From positions 9,430,999-9,494,998 of the forward strand of contig CM023542.1 in NCBI GenBank assembly GCA_013350335.1: DNA of 64,000 bases, in the 5' to 3' direction. This DNA comes from Chimonanthus salicifolius (lineage: Eukaryota > Streptophyta > Magnoliopsida > Laurales > Calycanthaceae). Position numbers and translations under genes: made by a program. The notes beneath the pieces are model-generated. The model was not told the origin of the DNA. It did not search any database and worked only from the letters and a program-made list of their open reading frames with translations. Below, piece after piece: positions 25,291 through 38,498 of the stretch (its first letter is position 1; each line of letters starts with the position of its first letter).

Positions 25291-26578
25291 ACTTCGATCC
25301 GAATCGAAGAAATTATCAGCTCTTGTCGACTAGTCGGTCCCGATCTGTCTACATCACATACAAATCCCACCATTCAGCTTAGAGGCTGCCATTGCCCCTT
25401 ATTGCCGAACAGAGGGATCTAGATTAATCTGCTCCGCAGATCTGAACAGGGTCTGTTCACGGTGGGTTTTGGTCTCCGGCGATCCTCCTGCTGCTCCTCC
25501 AACAGCGATGTTGATCTCAGTTCCAAGATCTACAACGATTTGATCTTACCACCGCACCTGCTGTTCGCTTGTGATTTCTACCTCTGCTTCCCACCGTGGA
25601 TTGAAGGGAACCTATTCGCGAATCTCTACCTCGCTGGTACGATTTATTTTTTACGAATCCAAAACCCTCTTTCCTTCTCGCTGGTGCTGGCTCCGCTCGA
25701 ACTTGCTGCAGGCTTCTCTGTCAAACCTCGCAGCACACTTTTCCTGCACAATCGAGCCCCTTCAACACTACTGCAATCTTCTCAGTGTTGTGAGCAGCCT
25801 GCCTGCCGCTGTCGCTGTTGGAATCGCGTGCTTAGTCTGTAGTTCCACTGGCTGCAGGACGCGATCTCGGTCACTGACCCTTTTTCGGATCTGTTCTCCA
25901 TTGCAGATCTGAGCCTTCGTAGCAGTTCTGCCCAAGCACCTAGCTCGGCTACTCCCATTTCAGAGATCTGATCTTGGTTTCTCTGCATCAACTCCTTTGA
26001 CAATGTCGGATCCACTTCTCTGTTCTTCCAAGATTTTGCTCTACATCACCAGATCTCGCCCTTGCTGCTCTCCTATTTGTACCCCACTTGCCGAACCTCC
26101 ATTGGCACTCCAACTTGAATCAGACCTGCAACACCCCGCTCTGCCCAAATCAACCCCGATTCGAATAACACACAGATCTGCTTAGATCTGTTTAGATCAG
26201 CCCATTTCGTTTGAACCCTTGTTAGTGCTCAGTTTTGCATCGACCATCAACCCAGATCCAACGTTTGAGAGAGCATCCTTTTTCAGATTTGAGACGCCCT
26301 GTTTGTTGTCCCTGTTTAGATCTGTTTGCTGCTTGCTATCCAACACTACCTGCACCTGCATGTTCTCTATATATGGTGATGTTTCTACAGCAGTGTGCAA
26401 GACAAGGCTTTGCTCTGGGGTTGACAATAGTAGTTGCAACCTATGTCAGCCATTTCTCTACCTAAATTTGCAGACACTCATGGGCCAGCCGAACCTGCCT
26501 AATCTGTTGTTGGACGGGTCTTGTTCTTTACAGAAAAGGGGAGAGTAAAAAAAAAAAAATTTACTCTTCTCCTTCACA
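25291..26578 (+). other. Untranslated leader of element C
   Basis: About 1.3 kb between primer-binding site and gag, with only short frames that show no family signature. Confidence 0.55.
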
Positions 26579-27448
26579 ATGGGTGAATCCGACTGTAATC
26601 CAAGTCTAAGACTTTCATCAGTTATCCTCAATGCAAATAGTTATTTTCTATGGTCTCGAGCGGTTACTTTATTGCTCTGTAGTAAGAGAAAATTGGGATT
26701 TATCAATGGCAAGATTGTCTATCCTCCACTGGTTTCTACATCTAAAGCTCCCACCACAGACTCTACTACGGTCACCAATCCTAACTCAACTTATGATGAT
26801 TGGCTAGCTAATGATCAACTGGTCCGTTCATGGCTTCTTAATTCTATGGAACCACATATTGCTGGTAGTTTTACCTTCTCCGATTCTGCAAAAGAGTTGT
26901 GGGAAGTTGTCACCGGCACGTATGGCAATCGAAATAATATTGCTCGGGTGTTTCAGATTCAAAATGAGATTGCCACTGCGGTACAAGGTGAACGGAAATT
27001 CAGTGATATTTTTTGGACATATGAAGAGACTATGGGATGACTTACATTTGTATCGCCCACATAGTACTGATGCACATACTCTCGTGCAACGAGATGAAGA
27101 GGATCAAGTTTTTTCTCTTCTTCGCGCTTTGCGACTTGACTACGAATATTTGCGGAGTAACATACTTATGACAGATCCTCTACCATCAGTGATTAATGCT
27201 TACGCTATCACTCAACGCGAATAGACGCGACATGAAACTATGCCTTTTGCTATTCCGCATTCCTCAGCGAACCTTAAATAAAGTGCTCTCTTTACTCATA
27301 AGAATGACCACGGACATTTCTCTGAGTTTGAGAAGAAGAAAGTTATTTAGAATAAAGGATGCCTTCTTTGTGAACATTGTGTAAAGATTGGGCACCCTAA
27401 GGATCGCTATTGGTTGTTACATCCTCATCTCAAACCTAACTTTGAATA
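26579..27448 (+). pseudogene. copia gag relic
   Basis: Starts at ATG 26579. The N-terminal frame has the plant copia Gag pattern (LNANSYFLWSRAV, then WLLNSMEPHIAGSFTFSDSA, and GTYGNRNN). A frameshift near 27010 moves it to the frame with WDDLHLYRP and VFSLLRALRLDYEYLRSNI. Remains of a zinc knuckle (GHPKDRYW) appear near 27390. It would have been the capsid/nucleocapsid protein. Confidence 0.85.
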
Positions 27449-27516
27449 AAAAAGAGTGATAAGGCTCATATCGCAGACACTTCAACCTTTCTAGATCAGT
27501 TGAGTCATATTCTAAA
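27419..27516 (+). repeat. 98-bp direct duplication, left copy (flank of element T)
   Basis: The copia sequence from ACATCCTCATCTCAAACC to CATATTCTAAA is repeated at 30789-30886 on the other side of element T. The copies differ at about four positions and have no indels. The first couple of bases may be chance overlap with the end of T. Confidence 0.85.
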
Positions 27517-30500
27517 GTTGAGCATTGAAAATTACCATTTTACCCTTTAATTTTGGATTAGTTAGCCTTTGATTTGTGAATATTAGATGCGTTTAATAGA
27601 ATTTTTAAGTTTTGCAGTGTATTTGTGAGAATAAAAGAAAAAGGAATTAACATGGAGAAAAGTGGAGCTATAGTCCTATTTTTGTAAAGTTTATAATTTT
27701 TATCACCTAATTTGATTTGGAATTATTGTAAATTATTATAATTCAGATCCGAATATGAGAGTTTGAATTATAATAATATTTTTTAGACTGTGTTAAATTG
27801 TAAATGTGGCAAAAATTTATAAACACACAAATGGACCCACTATTCGAATCTAAAGCCTGAAGACAAAGTCTGCAATTGGAAGCCAATGAACCAAAGTCCG
27901 GGCCAGATAAAAGTCCAAGTATAGGATCCAAGTCCAAAAGATCAAGCGGGACCAGTGAATTTCGTTTGAATGATGGTGTCTTATCTGCAAAATTCAGCGT
28001 TTGAAAAAGACAGTGGATTTGGATAAAGGATAGTGGATTTGAATAAAAGACAGGGATAAAGATAAAAGAGTTTGAACCGAATGAGAGATAAGAAAGAGAG
28101 AGATAAGGATGTTTTCTTGATAAAGATCAAAATTTATCCTGATAGTTTCCAGTTGAGCCTTTAAGTTAGCATGTTTTCTTGATCAGGCATATTTACCAAA
28201 CTCAACTCCGATTTTGGAGTTTGAGCCTTATTAAAAATATATCTTCACCTATTCATAAAAAAGGTTAGAGATGACAAAAATTGGGATGATACCAAAAAAA
28301 AAAGGCACAAGAAAGTAAAAGAAGAAAATAGCACAAAAAGAAAGGGAACATCGTGACATCAAAATAAGGATATGAAAAAGAAAGAAAAAAAAGATGAATA
28401 TTTTGAAAAGTGCTGAAAAAAAAAATAGAGGAAGAAATATCTCGTCATATATCTTAAAGACCTCTAATCTTTTGATCAAAATATTTATTCTTAGAGTCTT
28501 ATTATCCTTCTTTGATTTGACCCAATCCCAAGCCATGTTTCGTCCTATAAAAAGTCCTATTGATCTTAAGTTGAAATATGGCATTTCATGTGGAGAATAG
28601 AGGAAGAAGAATGATAATGTATAACTCAACGTTCTCAGAAAAGTGGCGTCTATTCATGAGATCCAACAATTATTTTCTTTGTCATGTACTGTTTTTCTAA
28701 TACATATGTGAGAAATTTTGAATTTGAATACACAAACTCCGCTCACATATACGTTTGAGAGAAAATAACCCAACCTCTGAGCATTAATGTTTCTGAGAGA
28801 CATATAGTGAGGTTTGAAGTCAAAGCGTATTTTCCGATGTTGGGTACGAAACTTATGTCTATTTGGAAAAGAAAACTAAATTTAATATTGGCTAAGCACA
28901 CACTACACTTCGAATATAAGTCTTATAAAATAAATTTTGGAATGTATGATGTCTAAATCTTTATGAACTTGTTTTTGTCGAATCTGAAATTAAGACTATA
29001 CAAAATTGATGTTTGTGGGTGTCATCATTGAAAACCTTTACGAGACTATAACTCGTCCACTAGGGGCAACGTAGGGGTTTAAAGGCTTGTTGCATACGCT
29101 AATGCAATCGAGAGTGCCAGCGAAAGTGGTATAGATTAGGATTTGAATGTCTAGTTTTTAGTTTTTGTTTTGCTTGAGGACTAACAAAATCTAAGTTTGG
29201 GAGTATTTGTTGAGCATTGAAAATTACCATTTTACCCTTTAATTTTGGATTAGTTAGCCTTTGATTTGTGAATATTAGATGCGTTTAATAGAGTTTTTAA
29301 GTTTTGCAGTGTATTTGTGAGAATAAAAGAAAAAGGAATTAAAATGGAGAAAAGTGGGGCTATAGTCCTATTTTTGGAAAGTTTATAATTTTTATCACCT
29401 AATTTGATTTAGAATTATTGTAAATTATTATAATTCAGATCTGAATATGAGAGTTTGAATTATAATAATATTTTTTAGACTGTGTTAAATTGTAAAGGTG
29501 GTAAAAATTTATAAACACACAAATGGACCCACTATTCGAATCTAAAGCCTGAAGACAAAGTCTGCAATTGGAAGCCAATGAGCCAAAGTCCGGGCCAGAT
29601 AAAAGTCCAAGTACAGGATCCAAGTCCAAAAGATCAAGCGGGACCAATGAATTTCGTTTGAATGATGGTGTTTTATCTGCAAAATTCAGCGTTTGAAAAA
29701 GACAGTGGATTTGGATAAAAGATAGTGGATTTGAATAAAAGACAGGGATAAAGATAAAAGAGTTTGAACCGAATGAGAGATAAGAAAGAGAGAGATAAGG
29801 AGGAATAGAGATAAGGAGATAAAGGAGTTAACCGATCTCCACAGAGAGAAATTTTGAATTTGAATGGATCTCTTATCTTGGTTAAATTTGAAGGGTCCCT
29901 TATCTCATCTCTTCTCACTCCTATAAATTGATGGCTTTGGGTCCATTGAAAGTTGAACCAGGCAAGACATCGAAGAGACTGAAATTGGACGACCAAAAAG
30001 ACAGAAGAGAAAAATAAATAATTTCTTGTAAGTTATTTTATTTTTTTATTATTATGTCAAGTCCAAAAGAATTGTATTTCATTTCCAATTTTTTAATAAA
30101 AAAATCATGGCAGTTGTTTAGATTTATGATGATCCAAATTATTAAAATATTTAATTGTGATGGTTTGTATTCTATTTTTAATTCTTATTATGAACTTTAT
30201 GTAAAAAAAAATTATTTTTAGAATTTTTTTCAAGGAAAGTAGAACCCCTATTAGGATCAGTGGGACTTGCCGTCTTTCCAGTTTAAGGTTCTTATCAAGA
30301 ATAGTTGTTTTAGATTTGGAGAAACACAAGTTTACACCCGCTCAAGCTTAAGGCTTGAATTGAAAAAAATTTGATTCAATGGATAACATAAAACTTCTAA
30401 TTAGAATTTTAATAGAAAATAAATCTGAATTATATTTTATAACTCTAGAACATTTCATAGTCTAGGCCGTGATTTTATTATTTTTAAATAGGATAACATG

Positions 30501-30791
30501 CCGCGTCGATGTTTGACCCGATTCCATTGTAGATTATGTAAAAAATTTATTTATTCTTGATTTATTTTTCTTTTTATCAAAAATTGATCAACACTATTCA
30601 TTGTTCTAAATTAAGATTATAACTAAATGTTTTAGAAAATTATTTCCTTAAATCACATCATTTTTAAATAGTGCTATTTTTTTATTTCGTGCATATATTT
30701 TGTAGATTTCCCTTGGGTACGACCTCGCACTCATACTCTATACTATAAATTGGTTCGTACGCTTGCGAGTAATTTAAAATTCACATCAACA
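27517..30791 (+). mobile_element. Deleted gypsy-type element T (level 5) inside copia C
   Basis: The left piece 27517-28108 is the beginning of an LTR (GTTGAGCATTGAAAATTACC). The complete 3' LTR is 29208-30791, starting TGTTGAGCATTG and ending ATCAACA. Between them lies about 1.1 kb of non-coding interior. Just before the 3' LTR is GCTTGAGGACTAACAAAATC...AAGTTTGGGAGT, the kind of 3' end and polypurine tract seen in plant Tat-like gypsy elements. The two LTR parts differ at about 13 of 592 positions. gag-pol and two thirds of the 5' LTR are gone, and no 5-bp target duplication is found. Confidence 0.8.
29208..30791 (+). repeat. 3' LTR of element T
   Basis: 1,584 bp. Its last 110 bases (GGGTACGACCTCGCACT, then GTACGCTTGCGAGTAATTTAA) match the ends of S1, S2 and S3. 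Confidence 0.8.
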
Positions 30792-30886
30792 TCCTCATCT
30801 CAAACCTAACTTTGAATAAAAAAGAGTGACAAAGTTCATATCGCAGACACTTCAACCTCTCTAGATCAGTTGAGTCATATTCTAAA
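30789..30886 (+). repeat. 98-bp direct duplication, right copy
   Basis: Partner of 27419-27516. From 30887 the copia reading continues towards protease, so this copy is the one in register with pol. Confidence 0.85.
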
Positions 30887-33800
30887 TGATCTCCGTAAGT
30901 CTCTGCCTTTTCCAAGTACATCTTCTTTGTCTCATACCGTAGGTAACATTCGTTCTTTTCTTGTTTCACAATCTAACGGTCATCCTTGGATTATTGACTC
31001 TGGAGCCATTGACCATATAACTAATTCTTCTTCTTTCGTGTCTGATTTTTCAACATCGTTCATAAACACGATGTGTATCTAGCTAATGGATTAATGGTTC
31101 CCGTGGTCAGTAGTGGTAAAATCGATTATTTTTAAATAGGGTCGCTTCGACTTCTCTGGTTGTTCTATCTTTTCCAATTCAACTCTTGTGTGTTGGAAAA
31201 CTTACTAATGCTTTGAATTGTGATGTTATTTTCTCTTTTAACTCTGTCGTGTTTCTGGATCGAACGTCCAAGAAGACGATTGGTGAAGGCACGTATTCCA
31301 ATGACCTTTACATGTTACTTTCTCCTAATAAGGTTTATCATGCCAAGGACCTTGTAGAGGGTCACCTACTGTACCAACGACTTGGACATCAGTCAAGTCG
31401 TATTTTGTCTTCTCTTTTTTCGTCTGCTTCTATTCCTTCTAATGTTTTTGATGTTTGTCAATTTTCAAAACAATCATGGTTACCATTTGTTTCTTCTAGT
31501 TCTAAGTCTATTGCTTGTTTTGAACTGATTCATTCTGATTTATGAAGTGCTCCCATTGTTTCTTATGATGGATTTAAATATTTTGCGTTGTTCATTGATG
31601 ATTGCACGCGTGTTATTTGGTTATACTTACTCAAATCTAAAATTGATGTATTATCTGTTTTCAAAGATTTTTACAACATGGTCCATACCCAATTTCATGC
31701 CAGGATTAAAATTCTTCTCTCTGACAATGGAACTGAATATGTCAATGTTGTTTTCACTGACTATACTCAAACAAATGTATTATTCATCAAACTAGCCGCG
31801 TGGGTACGCCACAACAAAATGGTTTGTCAGAACGGAAAAATCATCACATCTTAGAAACTGCTTGAGCACTTATGTTTCAAATGCACATTCCTAAGACGTA
31901 CTGGTCTCATGACGTCTTAACTGTCATCTAATTGATTAATCGACTTCCTAGTCGGATTACCAATTTTAAATCCCCGTTGGAAGTGTTAAAGAATAGACCT
32001 CTTAACTTATATCACCTACTTGTGTTTTGGTGTGTCTGCTATGTCCATCGATAGAGTATTTATCGTGATAAGTTCGATGGTAGATCTCTCAGGTGTGTTT
32101 TCTTCGGTTACTCTTCCACACAGAAAGGGTACATTTATTATGACCTCTCATCTCGCAAGCTTCTTGTATCACGTGATGTTCGCTTTGTTGAATCTGAACT
32201 GTATTTTCCAGCTCCTGGTGATTCTAAGAATCGGTTTCAGGGGGAGTACTTGTCTGACTTGGTACCGCTTCCTACTGTAACTGATGATGTCTCATGCTAC
32301 AAAAATACTGTGATTATCTCTCCAGATAATCAACTAATGTTTACAGCAATTGAAATTCCGACAGCTCCTACTGAGGCTATCTCTTTAGAGATCCAGCCGA
32401 TTTCTACAGCAACTGAAATAACGGCTCCTCCTCTGCCATTACGGAGATCGAGTAGAGAGACTCGTCCTCCAAAAGGAATGAAAGATTTTTTCACTTAACA
32501 TGCTGTATCATACCCAATGGAGGTTTCTCTGACAAATGATAATGTTACTTAGTCACGTTTGGCCTTCTTGAGTGCAATGTCTAGTGAATAAGAACCAAAG
32601 ACATTTCGTGAAGCTAACTCTATATCTGTTTGGAGACTGGCAATAAAAGAATAATTGTAAGTACTTGATGATAATAAAACTTGGAATATTGTCAAATTGC
32701 CTCTTGGAAAGAAGACTATTGAGTGTCGTTGGATATATAGAATCAAATATAAAAGTGATGGAACTGTGGAGCGACATAAGGCAAGACTTGTTGCCAGAGG
32801 TTTTACACAAACATATGGAGAAGATTATAAAGAGACTTTCGCACCTGTTGCAAAGATGAACATTTTTCGAGTGTTTTTCTCTTTAGCGGTAAATCAGGGT
32901 TGGGAATTATCTCAAATGGATGTGAAAAATGTTTTTTGTATGCTAATCTAGAAGTGGAGGTATATATGAGTATTCCACCAGGACATTCACAAGAATCCAA
33001 AGTTGAATTTGTGTGTAAGCTAAAAAATGTCATATATGGACTTAAGCAATCTCCCCATGCGTGGTATGCTAATCTCAGTTCTGTTCTCATCGGTAATGGG
33101 CTTCAAAGGAGTGCAACTGATTCTTCTTTGTTTGTAAAAAAAGGTGTGTGTGGTACAACTGTTGTTTTAGTATATGTTGATGGTATAGTAATCACAGGCG
33201 ATGATAAAAATGAAATTACAAGACTTAAGACTCTCATGCACAAGAGATTTTCCATCAAAGATCTGAGAGTGTTAAAGTATTTTCTTAGATTAAAAGTTGC
33301 CTACTCAAAGAATGGCATATTTCTCAATCAAAGAAAATATGTGTTAGACCTATTGCAGGATATCGAAAAGATGGGAGTTAAACCCTCAGATACTCTAATT
33401 GAAAGTGGAGGTAAGCTTGATAATGATGGTGAATTGTTATCTGATATTGGTCAGTTTCAAAAATTGGCCAGCATTTCCTATGCAGCCAGTCTACTTAGCA
33501 GATTTATGCATGCACCTACAGTTACTCACATGAATGTTGTCAATAGAATTTTACAATGTTTGAAGGGTTCTAGAGGAAAGGGAATATTGATGCGGAAGAA
33601 TGGAAATAGTTATATTACTGCTTGCACTGTTGCTGATTGGGCAGATTGTCCGGTTGATCGACAATCTACAACAGGATATTGTACATTTGTGGGAGGTAAT
33701 CTGGTAACTTGGAAGAGTAAAAAATAGAGTGTCGTTGCAAAATCAAGTGCAGAAGCAGAATATCGTGCCGTGGCTTTAACCACTAGTGAAGTTATTTGGC

Positions 33801-34040
33801 TTCAGTCCTTATCGCAAGATTTGAATTTTGGTTCTAATCAGCCAACGCAAATGTTTTTGATAATCAAGCTGCCATTCACATTGCTTCAAATCCGGTGTTT
33901 CATGAGAGAACCAAACACATTAAAGTGGATTGTCATTTTGTTCGAGAAAATTTGCAGGCTAATATTATTTCTACTCCGTTTGTTCGCAGTGATCAACAAT
34001 TAGCAGATATCTTCACAAAAAGATCTCTCCGTTGTTAAAT
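30887..34040 (+). pseudogene. copia pol relic (protease, integrase, RT, RNase H)
   Basis: Domains in order: aspartic protease (WIIDSGAIDHITNSSSF, about 30990-31050), GAG-pre-integrase (YQRLGHQSSRIL and VCQFSKQSWLPF, 31370-31490), integrase core (FIDDCTRVIWLYLLKSK; SDNGTEYVNV, 31588-31760), the linker with RRSSRETRPPKG (about 32450), RT ([45 protein letters not shown], 32710-33070) and RNase H (WADCPVDRQSTTGYC, then AKSSAEAEYRAVA near 33760). The RT catalytic box reads YVDG instead of the usual YVDD (about 33175-33186). Several in-frame stops are present (e.g. about 31545, 31852, 33725). Confidence 0.9.
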
Positions 34041-34091
34041 TCCAAGATATTTTGTCCAAGTTGGGCTCAATCGACATTGTCGCACCTACTT

Positions 34092-34100
34092 GAGGGGGAG
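34092..34100 (+). promoter_or_regulatory. Polypurine tract of element C
   Basis: GAGGGGGAG lies directly before the 3' LTR, the standard plus-strand priming site of copia elements. Confidence 0.85.
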
Positions 34101-34305
34101 TGTTGAATTAGAAAGAGAGGTTGAGTGGACTCTGTCTCCTAACTCAATTAGGAGTCTTCCTTATATTTGCTTTCTTTATAAATATATCTCTGATGTAATT
34201 AAGAAGGCAGTGGAATAATATACTCTCTTTCTCTCGTGGTTTTTTTTCCTTTAGGGGTTTTTCCACGTAAATCCGATGTTATGTTTTGTGATATGTGTTT
34301 CTACA
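34101..34305 (+). repeat. 3' LTR of copia element C
   Basis: 205 bp, TGTTGAATTAG to TTTCTACA; it lacks the 24-bp duplication seen in the 5' LTR. Confidence 0.9.
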
Positions 34306-36928
34306 TATCACTTCAGCAACCAACAACTATTGGGTTACTCTTGTTTGTTGGCTGAAACTGCTTATGTCAACTATTCAATAATGTATCTGACTGAAATCAG
34401 CGTGGATGGTGTTGTATGAGTTTTTATCGACTGATACACGCTACTATATGTTCCTTCTTGCTGATTTGCCAACATCGTGAGTGTTGTACTGCTTCTTCCT
34501 CTGCTTTTGCATCCAGTTGTATGCTTCTTGGTTAACAAATCAATTTGATACAACTTCTTACCAATTTCCAATTGCTGAGTAGAAAGAACACTGACTGCAA
34601 GGTGGGTGGCTGATTTGAAGAATGACAAAAACATGGGCAGATTTTTTTTTTTTTTTTGTTCTTGTTTTGTCTATCCTTGCTTACCAACTCTGCTTTATTT
34701 TATTATTCAATTTTGTTGGCTGCTCAAAACTCCTTTCTGTATTCTTGATTATGTAATATACCTGGCTGGATTCAAACAACATGGTTTGCGCGTGTCTCAT
34801 GTAAAAAACGTTGCCAATTGCTTGTTATTCTTCTTTCTTTCTTGCTTGGGATGGTAGGGATAAGCACCAAAGGTCAACCAGCTGGTTTCTTTTTGCTGTA
34901 AACAGTGGACTGTGTGGAACCCGAACATCTTCCTTAGTATGTTTTGGTGTATTATTTGAAAACAATGGATTTTTACAAAACTGCTCAAAACCAACCCAAG
35001 ACACTGCTAGTTGGATCTTGCAAAAATGTTGCTGTATTTTCTGCAAAAAAATTGTCCTCACTCCGTCCTAATTCTTGTTATGTAATCCAGAACTGTAAAC
35101 AGTCCTAGTTTTATCGTCCCAGACTCATCCTCTTTCATCCTGAATCAGTCCTCACTCATCCTGAATCCATCCTCAGTCATCCTCTGCTCATCCTGAATCC
35201 ATCCTTAGTCGTCCTCTGCTCATCCTCTACTCCAGCCGACCAAACTGTTGCTGTATTGTTGCTTGATGACAATGGATTATCTGAGTTGGGACAGTACATA
35301 CATGGATGGCAGCACCTCTTCATCTCTTTTTCATATATTTTTTCTTACTGATCTTGGCTAGGTTCTTCTTCACATTTATTTTTCTTAATGCATTGCTGGT
35401 TGCAACAATTAACTGCCTCTCATTCTTTCTTTCATGTGTTGCTGTTACAAACTAATCACAACGATCCAATCAGCTAACACCCTTTGATTCCAACCATTGC
35501 TCTTCTTGCTGTTTGAAACTGCTACTTCAATGGATTGCTACTGATTTGATCCTGCTGCACATTGTACTCAATGCAAGCCATCTATGCAATGCTACCCCTT
35601 TGCTGGATTTTATTTTTCAACTCAAACTACTGCCTCTGTCTCGTCTGAGTTTCCAACACATAGAATGCTAGCTATCCATGGACCTTCTTTGGTAGATGAA
35701 ACATCAAGAGGCCCACATGTAAAAGTGAACTCGTATGATCATGGTCTTCAGCCTCTTGTGATAAATCCAGCCCAACAATAGCCATCGACCTTTCTTGTAA
35801 TATGAACAACCCAGCTTAGATCCTTCCCTCTTTTAATCCGATCACATGTCCAAGGTGAGAAAACTCATCAATTCTGTCTAATTTGGCCGTCTTCGGGTTT
35901 AGAACATACCACAATCTAAAAACACATAAAACACACTAATTAGATAAAATTAATGAATATGAGAAACTAATATAATTTTAGGAGTAAAATATGTAACAAT
36001 TATGCACTTATCAATGATTAATAAGGTAAAAAAAGAGGCTAAAACGAGATTGGGCTTAAAAAGGGTGTAAAACTGGACATGGCCTGAAAACGGGCCGGGT
36101 TGGGCTGGGCTTGAAAAAACTGGTCAGATTGGGCCGGGCCTAAAAACGGATCGTATTGGACTGGACCTGAAAACAGGTCGGAGCCAAAGGACTGGGCCTA
36201 CCAAAAATGGACTGGGCCAAGTCTGGTTAGGTCGAACAAGGGAGTGGGCCGGATCTAAGTCTGGGCCTGGACTGGGCCAAGTCCGAACCAGGTCTGCCGA
36301 GTCGGATCTGGGCCAGTGGGCGAAATAGATGGGTCAAGAGCTAGGTCCAAAGGCCAGGTTAACCCTAGGGCCCAACCGAGTTGACGCGAGACTCGGTGAG
36401 TAGACTCAGTCACTTGATTGAGTCGAAAAAAGAAAAGAATTGGGGGAAAACCCAAGAAAACAGGGGAAAATGCAGAAAGCGGGGAAAATCACTGAAAATC
36501 AGTGAAGAAATCGAAGGAAAGAATGGAAAACGGGGAAAGTGAAGGAATCGCGGAAATCGCGAGAGAATCATAGAAATCTATAAAGAAAGGAGGAGGAGAA
36601 AAGAGGCGAAACGAGGGTATCCGGAAACGATTGCCACTGCGAGTCAACAGCTCGAAGAAAGGAACACGGCGGCAGCTTGGGTCGGCTGAGAGGAACAATA
36701 AAAAGAGGCGAGAGGGAGAGAGAGAGATCGAAAGAGAGAAAGGAGGGTTACCAGAGAGAGAGAATAAAGGTAGCAGCTTGAGGATGGGGGAGGATAGAGC
36801 TTAGGGTTAGGGTTTTGGGCGGTAGCAAGTGAAAGAGAGAAGGAGAGAGAGTTAAGAAATCGCAAAATGGGGAAGAGGGTTACGGCACTGTAGCAATTCG
36901 CTACAGTGCAGCGAGAAAAGGAGGGTTT

Positions 36929-38498
36929 TGATGAGCACAGAAAAATGACAATTCTACCTTTCAATATTAGATTAGTTAGTTATTGAATTTTATTTATTTT
37001 GTGTTATTAATGTAATATATTGTATATTTATAATAATACTTGTCAATATCTCATTTTATTTAATTTGGTGTAATAAGTGTATTTTTAGAGACAAGAGAAG
37101 TGCTAGCCGAATTCAGATAAAATAAAGCAAGAAAAGAAGATTCAAAGGGAAGATGGCTGCCATGTTTACGTACAAAAACGAAGCAGAATTGTGAAAAAAA
37201 AATACAGCTACCATCGTCCTAGCAAGCTGATGTGAAGCTTAGAGAAGAAAGATTGCAAAAGAAGAATTAAAAGAGAGAAATTAGGGTCAGCAAAGGATGA
37301 CAAGGAAAGGATAATGAAAGAGAAAAAAGTGAAAGGAGTTTGCTACATGTATCGTGGAGTAGAAAACCAATAAACCAGTGTTGATCCTTGTTCTCTATCC
37401 CATGCGCATAACACATGCATGAGCTTATTTTAATCCTTTTCCAATTTTGGATACTGCATTCTAAGCCATCCATGTGTTCTTTCCATTCTTGGACCATGCA
37501 ATCCCATTCATTGGATTAACCCCCTTTGCAAAAATATCACTGCAACATGGCCTTACATGTGTCCCTTCCCAAAATAGTGAAATTCGATCCTCACCATTGC
37601 TTGTTTCCTCCCAAATCCTATAAATTGAGGTCCCATTCACAGGCAAGAATTGGAACTTGAGACAAGAAGGAGGTTCGGCTGAGACCGTGAAGAGGCATGG
37701 AGACAGAGCAGGCTCGGGATCTTCGACGATGGCCGGGTTATATTTTTTCATGTCTTTTTATTTTAATTCTTTTATAATGTTCGGCTAATTTCTTGTATTG
37801 AGGTTGAAGATGAAACCCCATTAATGAAATAATTCTTCTTTTATTTATTTAATTAAAATTATGTGTGTTCAATTATTTATGATTTGTGCTTCATTAGATT
37901 AAATAGATGTTAATTATTTTTCACCATTAATGCCATGTATTTTTGGTTGTTAATATTAATATCTAATTAATTAATGCTTGGTTTTTAATTGAATAAAAGT
38001 AAACCCTTTGATTCATTGTTTTCGTTTATTTTAATTTAAATACATTGGATGCTTAGATTAATCCCTTTGATCCATTGTCTTTTGAATTAAGATTGGATAC
38101 ATTTAATACTTAGAATCTACACTTTTAAGCAAAAGATAATTAATTTTTGAACACCATATTAATGAACTTAAATGTTTAAATATTTAAAACTGGGAATTAA
38201 TAAATAAATAATTGGAATATTATAGATTTAATGGTGGTGGAATCCGATACCTTAGTAATTTCTCTCACTTGATTTAATCTCCATTCTTAGTTGTTTTAAT
38301 TAATTTTGCAATTTCAATTTAATCATTCTCCTGAAAAATTGTTAAATAGGTTAAGGTTAAATTGTTAGGCTTTTTAATTTATTTTCCCGTTCATTCTAAA
38401 TCAAGTCTCTGTGGGTTCGACCTCGCACTTGCATATCTCTATACTCCAATTCGATTCGTGTGCTTGCAAGTAATTATAAATTTAAAATTTGCACAACA
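36929..38498 (+). mobile_element. Solo LTR S2 (Tat-like ends), level 3
   Basis: 1,570 bp from TGATGAGCACAG to TTTGCACAACA, with exact GGTTT duplications at 36924-36928 and 38499-38503. It has no coding sequence. It is the same end type as S1 and T but a different middle, so a different family or subfamily. Confidence 0.85.

Larger units (their letters stand above)
25049..34305 (+). mobile_element. Ty1/copia element C (level 4), dead
   Basis: LTRs 25049-25277 and 34101-34305 start TGTTGAATTAG and end TTTCTACA. Flanks are CATCA (25044-25048) and TATCA (34306-34310), differing at one base. Primer-binding site, gag, protease, integrase, RT, RNase H and polypurine tract follow in Ty1/copia order. 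The LTRs differ by about six substitutions over about 205 aligned bp plus one 24-bp duplication. Element T sits between gag and protease. Many stops and frameshifts make it non-functional. Confidence 0.92.
23581..36013 (-). mobile_element. LTR S3 (Tat-like ends, minus strand), split by copia element C
   Basis: On the minus strand it starts TGATAAGTGCATAA (36013) and ends AAATTTGCACAACA (23581). Flanks are ATGAA (23576-23580) and ATGAT (36014-36018), an imperfect 5-bp duplication. The empty site in the other G LTR (GAACGAATAAGCAAATAAAG, about 13860) confirms the borders. Without the copia element it is about 3.2 kb, longer than S1 and S2. Its terminal kilobase (23581-24560) is clearly related to S1. 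It appears to be a solo LTR. Confidence 0.75.

Noticed and set aside
25462..26548. Several frames of 76-126 codons in the leader of copia C
   Set aside because: They lie between primer-binding site and gag and have no recognisable domain; leader sequence of the element.
36798..36818. TTAGGGTTAGGG, telomere-like
   Set aside because: Only about two units, inside an LTR; chance occurrence, not an interstitial telomere.
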